Assembly: GCF_051401765.1 (NCBI RefSeq)
Contig: NW_027480601.1
Location: 682,001 to 746,000 of the forward strand
From: Calliopsis andreniformis
Lineage: Eukaryota > Arthropoda > Insecta > Hymenoptera > Andrenidae
DNA length: 64,000 bases
Reading direction: 5' to 3'
Positions within the stretch are counted from its first letter, which is position 1. Each line of letters opens with the position of its first letter. The notes beneath the pieces are model-generated. The model did not search any database. It was not told the DNA's origin and saw only the letters and a list, made by a program, of their open reading frames with translations. A program made the translations under genes and the position numbers. Below, in pieces: positions 52,951-63,099 of this stretch.

Positions 52951-53007
52951 CTCATGCTGCATCCTCAATAGTGCAATCCTAATCTTGCACCTTGCAGTGC
53001 ATATACT
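52951..53007. other. Short patch that does not fit the heptamer
   Basis: This patch reads CTCATGCTGCATCC, then GTGCAATCC, then CTTGCACCTTGCAGTGCATA. It holds several TGC/GCA words that I saw nowhere else in the window. GCAC and GTGC at about 52,987-53,000 could pair as a four-base stem over a six-base loop. No target-site duplication or transposon end is evident. It could be a short insertion scar or a local sequence error. Confidence 0.6.
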
Positions 53008-53079
53008 CAATCCTCAATCCTCAACTTCAATCCTCAATACTCAATCTTCAATCCTCAATCCTCAGTCCTCAATCCTCAA

Positions 53080-53580
53080 TCCTCATTCTTCAATCCTCAA
53101 TACCAATCCACAGTCTTCAATCCTCAATCCTCAATCCTCAATTCTCAATCCTCAATCCTCAATCCTCAGACATCAAACATCAATACTCAACCTCAGTCCT
53201 CGTCCTCAATCCACAACCCTCAATCCTCAATCCTCAATCATCAATTCTCAATCCTCAATCCACAATTCTCAATCATCAATCCTCAATCCTCAAACCTCAA
53301 TCCTGAATCCTCAATCCTGAATCCTCAATCTTCAGCCCTCAGTCCTCAACAATCAGCTGTCAATCCTCAATCCTCAATAGAATATCATTAATTCAAAGCT
53401 TTCAATACTCAATACTCAATCTGCAATCTTCAAATCTCTATCCACAATCATCAGTCTTCATCACTCAACCCTCAACGCTCATTCCCCAATCTCAATCTTC
53501 AATCCTCAATCCTCAATCCTCAATCCTGAATCCTCAATCTTCAATCCTCAATACTCAATCTTCAACACTCAATCCTCAAT
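53080..53580. repeat. Distant copy of the 420-bp segment
   Basis: This shares with 30,247-30,666 the rare M2 spellings CAGCTGTC and AAAGCTTTC and the run CCACAATCATC. The M2 parts align at offset 22,939, an exact multiple of seven. Outside M2 it has a 6-bp junction (CTCGTC near 53,198) and small indels not present in the other copy. Confidence 0.75.
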
Positions 53581-54679
53581 CCTCAATCCTCAATCCTCAA
53601 TCCTCAATCCTCAATCATCAGTCCTCAATCTTCAATACTCAATCCTCAACCCTCAATCCTCAATCCTCAATCCTCAGCCCTCATTCTCAATCCTCAATCC
53701 TCAACCCTCAATCCACAATATTCAATCCTCAAATACTCAATCTTCAATCCTGATTCTTCAATCCTCAATACCCAATACTCAATCCTCAATCCTCAATCCT
53801 CCATCCTCAATTCTCAATCCTCAATCCTCTGTCCTCAGTCCTCAAACCTCAACCCTCAACCACAGCCCTCATCCTCAATCCTCAATCCTGAATCCTCAAT
53901 CCTCAATCTTCAATCCTCAATACTCCGTCTTCAATCATCAATCCTCAATCCTCAATCCTCAATCCTCAATCCTCAATGGTCAGTCCTCAATATTCAACAC
54001 ACAACCATCAACCATCAATTCTCAATACTTAACCATCAATCCTCAATTCTCAATACTCAATAGAATATCCTGAATTCTCATGATTCAATACTCAATCCAC
54101 AATATTCAATAATCAAATCTCGATCCTCAAACATCAATTCCTCTCTCTTCAATCCTCCATCCTTGATCCTCTATCCTCAAGCGTCAATCCTCAATCCTCA
54201 ATCCTCAAACCTCAATCCTCAGTCCTCAAACCTCAATCCCGAATCCTCAATCCTGAATGCTCAATCTTCATCCCTCAGTTCGCAACAATCAATTGTCAAT
54301 CCTCAATCCTCAATAGAATATCCTCAATTCACAGTTTTCAATACGGAATCCCCAATATTCAATCTTCAAATCTCAATCCACAGACATCAATACTCATCAC
54401 TCAACCCTCAACACTCAGTCCTCAATCTTCACATCCTCAATCCTCAATCCTCAATCTTCAGTCCTCCATACTCAATCTCAATCCTCATCCTCAGTCATCA
54501 ATCCTCAATCTCTCATCATCCTCCTAATCATCAATCTCAATACTCAATCCTCAATCCTCAATCCTCAATCCTCAATCCTCATTCCTCAAACCTCAATCCT
54601 CAACCCTCAGTCCTCATCCTCAATTCTCAATTCTCAGTCCTCAATCCTCAATCCTCAATCTTCATCCTCAATAATCAAT

Positions 54680-55320
54680 CTCCTATCCTAGATCCTCAAT
54701 CCCCAATACTCTATCCTTAATCCACAATCTTCAATCCCCAAATCTCAATAATCAATCCTCAATCCTCAGTCCTCAATCGTCAATCATCAATCCAGAATCT
54801 TCAATACTCAATCCTCAATCCTCAATCCTCAATCCTCTATCCTCAATCATCAATCCTCAATCTTCAATACTCAATCCTCAATCCTCAATCATCAATCCTG
54901 AATCCTCAATCCTCAATCTTCAATGCTCAATACTCAGCCTTCAATCATCAATCCTCAATACTCAATCCTCAATCCTCAATACTCAATCATCAATCCTCAA
55001 TCCTCAATCATCAACCTTCAATCCTCAATCCTCATTCCTCAAACCTCAATCCTCAACCTTCAGTCCTCAATCCTCAACCCTCAGTCCTCATCCTCAATTC
55101 TCAATTCTCAATCCTCAATCCTCAATCCTCAATCTTCAATCCTCAATAGTCTATCTCCTATCCTAGACCCTCAATCCCCAATACTCTATCCTTAATCCTC
55201 AATGTTCAATCCTCTATCCCTAGTCCACAATCTTCAATCCCCAAAGCTCAATAATCAATCTCAATCCTCAGTCCTCAATCGTCAACTATCAATCCACAAT
55301 CTTCAATACTCAATCCTCAA
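54680..55320. repeat. 0.65-kb segment, copy 1
   Basis: This matches about 59,640-60,310 (offset about 4,989). It runs from an M3 through CATCAATCCTGAATCC, ACTCAGCCTTCAATC and a second M3, to the unusual CGTCAACTATCA near 55,279 and 60,268. Confidence 0.75.
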
Positions 55321-55559
55321 TACTCAATCCTCAATTTTCAAACCTCAATAGTCAATCTTCAATCCTCAATCCTCAATCCTCTATCCTCAATCCTCAATCG
55401 TCAGACTTCAATCCTCAATACTCAATCTTCAATTCTCAATCCTCAGTCCACAATACTCAATCATCACTACTCAATCTTCAATCCTCAATCCTCAAACCTC
55501 AATCCTCAATCCTCAACCCTCAATATTCAATCCTCAATGCTCAATCCTCAATCCTCAAT

Positions 55560-55740
55560 ATTCAACACACAACCCTCAACCATCAATTCTCAATACCCAA
55601 CCATCAATCCTCAATTATCAACACTCAATAGAATATCCTGAATTCACAGTTTTCAATACTCAATCCCCATTCTTCAATCTTCAAATCTCAATACACAAAC
55701 ATCAATTCTCATCACTCAACCCTCAACTCTCAGTCCTCAA
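55560..55740. repeat. M1/M2 hybrid module
   Basis: The left part has the M1 signature (CACACAACCCTCAACCATC, CTGAATTC). The right part has the M2 signature (TTCACAGTTTTCAATAC, CCCCATTCTTCAATC, CTTCAAATCTC, CTCATCACTCA). The change-over falls at the shared core AATAGAATATCCTGAATTCA. Confidence 0.7.
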
Positions 55741-55799
55741 TCTTCAATCCTCAAAACTCAATCCTCAATCTTCAATCCTCAATACTCAAGCTTCAATCT

Positions 55800-56690
55800 C
55801 AATCCTCAATCCTCAATCCTAAATGATCAATCCTCAATCCTCTATCTCCAATCCTCAATACGCAATCTTCAATCCTCAATCCTCAATCTTCAATCCTCAA
55901 TCTTCAATCCTCAATACCCAATCCTCACTCTTCAATCTCAAACCTCAATCTCAATTCTCAACACTCAATCCTCAGTCCTCAGTCCTCAGTCCTCAAACCT
56001 CAATCCTCAACCCTCATCCTCATTCTCAATCCTCAATCCTCAACCCTCAATCATCAATATTCAATCCTCAATACTCAATCTTCAATCCTGATTTTTCAAT
56101 CCTCAATACCCAATCCTCAATGTTCAACACTCAATCCTCAATCCTGAATTCTCAATCCTCAATCCTCAATGCTCAGAACTCAAACATAAATGCTCAACCC
56201 TCAGTCCTCGTCCTCAATCCACAACACTCAATCCTCAATACTCAAACTTCAATCATCAATATTCAGTGTTCAATCCTCAATCCTCAATCCTCAATCCTCA
56301 ATCCTCATTCGTCAATCCTCAATGTTCAATCATCAATCCTCAATCCTCAGTCCTCAATCCTCAACCCTCAATCCTCAATCATCAATCTTCAATCGTCAAT
56401 ACTCAATCTTCAATCCTCAATCTTCAATCCTCAATCCTCGATCCTCAATCCTCAATATTCAACACACAACCCTCAACCATCGATCCTCAATACTCAACCA
56501 TCAATCCTCAATTCTCAATACACAATAGAATATCCTGAATTCTCATGGTTCAATACACAATCCACATTATTCAATAACCAAATATCAATCCTCAAACATC
56601 AATCTTCAACACTCAATCCTCAACACTCAGTCCTCTCTCTTCAATCCTCCATCCTCAATCCTCAATTCTCAAGCGTCAACCCTTAATCCT
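55800..56690. repeat. Segment with CTAAATGATC, copy 1
   Basis: This shares CTAAATGATCAATCC, CTCTATCTCCAATCC and later GAACTCAAACATAAATGCTC with about 57,085-58,180 (offset 1,285 at the start). A shorter version lies at about 59,290-59,600. It ends in an M1 module with a CTCATGGTTC form. Confidence 0.7.
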
Positions 56691-57084
56691 CAATCCTCAA
56701 CCCTCTATCCTCAGTCCTCAAACCTCAATCCCGAATCCTCAATCCTGAATCCTCAATTCTTTCAGCCCTCAGTCCTCAATAATCATTTGTCAAACCTCAA
56801 TCCTCAATAGAATATCCTCAATTCACTGCTTTCAATACTCAATGCTCAATCTGCATTCTTCAAATCTCTATCCACAAACATCAATTCTCATCACTCAACT
56901 CTCAACACTCAGTCCTCAATGTTCTATCCTCAATTCTCAATCTTCAATCCCCAGTCCTCAATCCTCAATCCTCAATCCTGAATCCTCAATCTTCAATCAT
57001 CAATATTCAATCTTCAATCCTCAATCCACAATACTCAATCCTCAATCCTCAATCCTCAATCTTCAATCCTCAATCCTCGATCCT

Positions 57085-58180
57085 CAATCCTCAATCCTCA
57101 ATCCTAAATGATCAATCCTCAATCCTCTATCTCCAATCCTCAATACTCAATCTTCAATCCTCAATCCTCAATCCTCAATCCTCAATCTTCAATCCTCAAT
57201 ACCCAATCCTCACTCTTCAATCCTCAAACCTCAATCCTCAATTCTCAACACTCAATCCTCAGTCCTCAGTCCTCAGTCCTCAGTCCTCAAACCTCAATCC
57301 TCACCCCTCAGCCCTCATTCTCAATCCTCAATCCTCAACCCTCAATCATCAATATTCAATCCTCAATACTCAATCTTCAATCCTGATTCTTCAATCCTCA
57401 ATACCCAATCCTCAATCTTCAACACTCAATCCTCAATCCTGAATTCTCAATCCTCCATCCCCAATCCTCACACCTCAAACATAAATGCTCAACCCTCAGT
57501 CCTCGTCCTCAATCCACAACACTCAATCCTCAATCCTCAAACTTCAATCATCAATATTCAGTCTTCAATCCTCAATCATCAATCCTCAATCCTCAATCCT
57601 CATTCGTCAATCCTCAATGTTCAATCATCAATCCTCAATCCTCAGTCCTCAATCCTCAACCCTCAATCCTCAATCATCGATCTTCAATCCTCAATACTCA
57701 ATCATCAATCCTCAATCCTCAGTCCTCAACCCTCAGTCCTCATCCTCAATCCTCAATCCTCAAACCTCAATCCTCAATGCCCAATCCTCAATCTTCAATC
57801 CTCAATCCTCAATCCTCAATTCTCAATCCTCAATCCTCAATCGTCAGTCCTCAATCCTCAATCCTCAATCCTCAATTATCCACCTCAATCTTCAATACTC
57901 AATCCTCAATCCTCAATCCTCAATCCTCAATCCTCAATACTCAACCATCAATCCTCAATCCTCAATCCTCAATCCTCAATATTCAACACACAACCCTCAA
58001 CCATCAATCCTCAATTATCAACACTCAATAGAATATCCTGAATTCTCATGGTTCAATACTCAATCCACATTAATCAATAATCAAATCTCAATCCACAAAC
58101 CTCAATCCTCAACACTCAATCCTCAACACTCAGTCCTCTCTCTTCAATCCTCCATCCTCAATCCTCAATCCTGAAGCGTC
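57085..58180. repeat. Segment with CTAAATGATC, copy 2
   Basis: Partner of 55,800-56,690. It has an extra Ser-type CTCATC junction and several heptamer runs near 57.72-57.95 kb that copy 1 lacks, and ends in an M1 reading CCACATTAATCAATAATC. Confidence 0.7.
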
Positions 58181-58599
58181 AATCCTCAATCCTCAATACT
58201 CAATCCTAAATGATCAATCCACAATCCTCAATCCCCAATCCTCAACCCTCATTCCTCAAACCTCAATCCTCAGCCCTCAGTCCTCATCCTCAATTCTCAA
58301 TTCTCAATACTCAAACCTCAATCCTCAATCTTCAATCCTCAATAATCAATCTCCTATCCTAGATCCTCAATCCCCAATACTCTATCCTTAATCCTCAATA
58401 TTCAATCCTCTATCCCCAGGCCACAATCTTCAATCCCCAAAGCTCAATAATCAATCCTCAATCCTCAGTCCTCAATCGTCAATCATCAATCCACAATCTT
58501 CAATACTCAATCCTCAATCCTCAATCCTCAATCCTCAATCTTCAACCATCAACATTCAATCTTCAATCCTCAATCCACAATCCTCAATCCTCAGTGCTC

Positions 58600-59120
58600 A
58601 ATCCTCAATCTTCAATCCCCAATCCTCGATCCTCAATCCTCAATCCTCAATCTTCAATCCTCAATGCTCAATCTTCAATCCTCAATCCTCAATCCCCAAT
58701 CCTCAATCCTCAATCCTCAATCCTCAATCCTCAATCCTCAATCTTCAATCCTCAATACTCAATCTTCAATCCTCAATCCTCAATCTTAAGTCCTCAATCC
58801 TCATTCTCCAATCCTCAACAACCAATCCTCAATCTTCAATCCCAAATCCTCAATCCTCAATTCTCAATCCTCAAACCTAAATCCTCAGACCTCAAACATC
58901 AATACTCAGCCCTCAGTCCTCGTCGTCAATCCACAACCCTCAGCCCTCATACTCAATCCTCAATCCTCAATCCTCAACCCTCAATATTCAATCCTCAATG
59001 CTCAATCCTCAATCCTCAATCCTCAATCCACAATCCACAATCCTCAATCCTCAATCCTCAAACCTCAATCCTCAACCGTCAGTCCTCGTCCTCAATCCTC
59101 AATCCTCAATCTTCAATCAT
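58600..59120. repeat. Segment with CAATCTTAAGTCC, copy 1
   Basis: This matches about 60,510-61,030 at offset 1,910. It includes CAATCTTAAGTCC, CAACAACCAATCC, CTCGTCGTCAATCC and paired CCACAATCCACAATCC. Shorter relatives lie near 7.89, 15.92 and 63.7 kb. It differs from copy 2 by ACCTAAATCC against TCCTAAATCC near 58,877. Confidence 0.75.
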
Positions 59121-59639
59121 CACTACTCAATCTTCAATCCTCAATCCTCAATCCTCAATCCTCAACCTTCAATCATCGATACTCAATCTTCAATCCTCAA
59201 TCCTCAATCCTGAATCCTCAATCCTCAATCCTCAATCTTCAATCCTCAATACTCAATCTTCAATCCTCGATCCTCAATCCTCAATCCTCAATCCTAAATG
59301 ATCAATACTCAATCCTCTATCTCCAATCCTCAATACTCAATCTTCAATCCTCAAACCTCAATCCTCAACCCTCAGCCCTCATTCTCAATCCTCAATCCTC
59401 AACCCTCAATCATCAATATTCAATCCTCAATACTCAATCTTCAATCCTGATTTTTCAATCCTCAATACCCCATCCTCAATCTTCAACACTCAATCCTCAA
59501 TCCTGAATTCTCAATACTCAATCCTCAATCCTCAGAACTCAAACATAAATGCTCAACCCTCAGTCCTCGTCCTCAATCCACAACACTCAATCCTCAATCC
59601 TCAAACCTCAATCCTCAATCTTCAATCCTCAATAATCAA

Positions 59640-60310
59640 TCTCCTATCCTAGATCCTCAATCCCCAATACTCTATCCTTAATCCTCAATATTCAATCCTC
59701 TATCCCCAGGCCACAATCTTCAATCCCCAAAGCTCAATAATCAATCCTCAATCCTCAGTCCTCAATCGTCAATCATCAATCCACAATCTTCAATACTCAA
59801 TCCTCAATCCTCAATCCTCAATCCTCTATCCTCAATCATCAATCCTCAATCTCCAATACTCAATCCTCAATCCTCAATCATCAATCCTGAATCCTCAATC
59901 CTCAATCATCAATCATCAATACTCAGCCTTCAATCATCAATCCTCAATACTCAATCCTCAATCCTCAATACTCAATCATCAATCCTCAATCCTCAATCAT
60001 CAACCTTCAATCCTCAATCCTCATTCCTCAAACATCAATCCTCAACCCTCAGTCCTCAATCCTCAACCCTCAGTCCTCATCCTCAAGTCTCAATTCTCAA
60101 TCCTCAATACTCAATCCTCAATCTTCAATCCTCAATAATCAATCTCCTATCCTAGACCCTCAATCCCCAATACTCTCTCCTTAATCCTCAATATTCAATC
60201 CTCTATCCCCAGTCCACAATCTTCAAACCCAAAGCTCAATAATCAATCCTCAACCCTCAGTCCTCAATCGTCAACTATCAGTCCACAATCTTCAATACTC
60301 AATCCTCAAT
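59640..60310. repeat. 0.65-kb segment, copy 2
   Basis: Partner of 54,680-55,320. It begins with an M3 containing CCCCAGGCCACAATC, a spelling also present near 58,415 and 61,793. It has CTCCAATACTC where copy 1 has CTTCAATACTC. Confidence 0.75.
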
Positions 60311-60509
60311 ACTCAACCATCAATCCTCAATTCTCAATACTCAATAGAATATACTGAATTCTCAGGTTTCAATACTCAAACCTCATTCCTCAGCCCTCAA
60401 CCCTCATCCTCCATCCTCAATCCTCAATCCTCAATCCTCAATCTTCAATCCTCAATAAACAACCTCCAATCCTAGATCCTCAATCCCCAATCCTCAATGA
60501 TTAATCCTC

Positions 60510-61030
60510 AACCTTCAATCTTCAATCCCCAATCCTCGATCCTCAATCCTCAATCCTCAATCTTCAATCCTCAATACTCAATCTTCAATCCTCAATCCTC
60601 AATCCCCAATCCTCAATCCTCAATCCTCAATCCTCAATCCTCAATCCTCAATCTTCAATCCTCAATACTCAATCTTCAATCCTCAATCCTCAATCTTAAG
60701 TCCTCAATCCTCATTCTCCAAACCTCAACAACCAATCCTCAATCTTCAATCCCAAATCCTCAATCCTCAATTCTCAATCCTCAATCCTAAATCCTCAGAC
60801 CTCAAACATCAATACTCAGCCCTCAGTCCTCGTCGTCAATCCACAACCCTCAGCCCTCATACTCAATCCTCAATCCTCAATCCTCAACCCTCAATATTCA
60901 ATCCTCAATGCTCAATCCTCAATCCTCAATCCTCAATCCACAATCCACAATCCTCAATCCTCAATCCTCAAAGCTCAATCCTCAACCGTCAGTCCTCGTC
61001 CTCAATCCTCAATCCTGAATCTTCAATCAT
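60510..61030. repeat. Segment with CAATCTTAAGTCC, copy 2
   Basis: Partner of 58,600-59,120. It has CCAAACCTCAACAACC where copy 1 has CCAATCCTCAACAACC, and CAAAGCTCAATCC where copy 1 has CAAACCTCAATCC. Confidence 0.75.
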
Positions 61031-62340
61031 CACTACTCAATCTTCAATCCTCAATCCTCAAACCTCAATCCTCAATCCTCAATCCTCAATCCTCAGTCCT
61101 CAAACCTCAATCCTGAATCCTCAATCCTCAGTTCTCAAACCTCAATCCTGAATCTTCAATCCTGAATCCTCAATCTTCAGACCTCAGTCCTCAACAATCA
61201 GTTGTCAATTCTCAATCCTGAATACAATATCATCAATTCACAGTTTTCAATACTCAATACTTAATCTGCAATCTTCAAATCTCTATCCACAAACATCAAT
61301 TCTCATCACTGAACCCTCAACACTCAGTCCCCAATCCTCAATCTTCAATCGTCAACACTCTGTCCTCAACACTCGGTCCTCTCTCTTCAATCCTCCATCC
61401 TCAATCCTCTATCCTCAAGCGTCAATCCTCAATCCTCAATCCTCAACCCTCAATCCTCAGTCATCAAACCTCAATTCCGAATCCTCAATCCTGAATGCTC
61501 AATCTTCATCCCTCAGTCCGCAACAATCAATTGTCAATCCTCAATCCTCAATACAATATCCTCAATTCACAGTTTTCAATACTCAATCCCCAATCTTCAA
61601 TCTTCAAATCTCAATCCACAGACATCAATTCTCATCACTCAACCCTCAACACTCAGTCCTCAATCTTCAATCCTCAATCCTCAATCCTCAATCTTCAATC
61701 CTCCATACTCAATCGTCAATCCTCAATCCTCAATCATCAATCCTCAATTCCCAATACTATATCCTTAATCCTCAGTATTCAATCCTCTATCCCCAGGCCA
61801 CAATCTTCAATCCCCAAAGCTCAATAATCAATACTCAATCCTCAGTCCTCAATCGTCAATCATCAATCCACAATCTTCAATAGTCAATCCTCAATCCTCA
61901 ATCCTCAATCCTCAATCCTCAAACCTCAGTCATCAATCCTCAATCTTCAATACTCAATCCTCAATCCTCAATCCTGAATCCTCAATACTTAACCATCAAT
62001 CCTCAATTCTCAATACTCAATAGAATATCCTGAATTCTTAGGATTCAATACTCAAACCTCAATCCTCAGCCCTCAGCACTCATCCTCCATCCTCAATCCT
62101 CAATCCTCAATCCTCAATCTTCAATCCTCAATACGCAATCTTCGATCCTCAATCCTCAACACTCAATCCTCAATCCTCAATCCTCAGTCATGAATACTCA
62201 ATCTTTAACACTCAATCCTCAATCCTCAATCCTCAATCCTCAATCCTCAATCCTCAATCCTCGTTCCTCAAACTTCAAACCTCAACCCTCAGTCCTCATC
62301 CTCAATTCTCAATTCTCAATCCTCAATCCTCAATTCTCAA

Positions 62341-63040
62341 TCTTCAATCCTCAATAATCAATCTCCAATCCCAGATCCTCAATCCCCAATCCTCAATCGT
62401 TAATCCTCTATCTTCAATCCTCAATCCCCAGTCCTCAATCCTCAATACTCAATCTTCAATCCTCAATCCTCAATTCTCAATCCTCAATACTCAATCCTCA
62501 ATTGTCAATCCTCAGTCCCCTATCCTCAATCTTCAATCCTCAATCCTCAATCCTCAATCCTTAATCCTCAATCTTCAATCCTCAATACTCAATCTTCAAT
62601 TCTCAATCCTCAATCCTCAATCCTCAATCCTCAATCCTCAATCCTCAATCTTCAATCCTCAACCGTCAGTCCTCGTCCTCAATCCTCAACCCTCAATCCT
62701 CAAACCTGAATCTTCAATCATCAATACTCAATCTTCAATACTCAATCCTCAACCCTCAATCCTCAATCCTCAATCTTCAATCTTCATGTCTCCTTCCACA
62801 AACATCAATTCTCATCACTCAACCATCAACACTCAGTCCTCAACCTTCAGTCCTCAATCCTCAATACTCAGTCCTCAGTCCTCAGTCCTCAATCTTCAAT
62901 ACTCAATCCTCAATCATAAAATCCTCAATCCTCAATCCTCAATCCCCAATCCTCAATCTTCAATACTCAATTCTCAATCCTCAAGCCTCGATCCTCAATC
63001 CTCAATCTTCAATCCTGAATACTCAATCTTCAATCCTCAA
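62341..63040. repeat. E block, copy 3 of 3
   Basis: Carries CATGTCTCCTTCCACAAAC and the 8-bp phase unit as ATAAAATC near 62,917, where copies 1 and 2 read CTAAAATC. The agreement with copy 2 stops near 63,040. Confidence 0.75.
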
Positions 63041-63099
63041 ACCTCAATCCTCAATACTCAATCTTCAATCCTCAATCTTCAATCCTCAATCCTCAATCC

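Larger units (their letters stand above)
52160..56000. repeat. Irregular, indel-rich mosaic
   Basis: Heptamer phase is broken more often here than elsewhere. Examples lie near 52,885-52,925, 53,490, 54,432 and 54,470-54,545, where units of 5, 6 and 8 bp sit close together. M2 copies lie near 52.40, 53.39 and 54.32 kb. Possible causes are an older, less homogenised part of the array or lower consensus accuracy; the sequence does not decide between them. Confidence 0.7.

Noticed and set aside
52987..53000. Hairpin terminator or small RNA at GCAC/GTGC
   Set aside because: A four-base stem is too short, and there is no gene upstream or U tract downstream.
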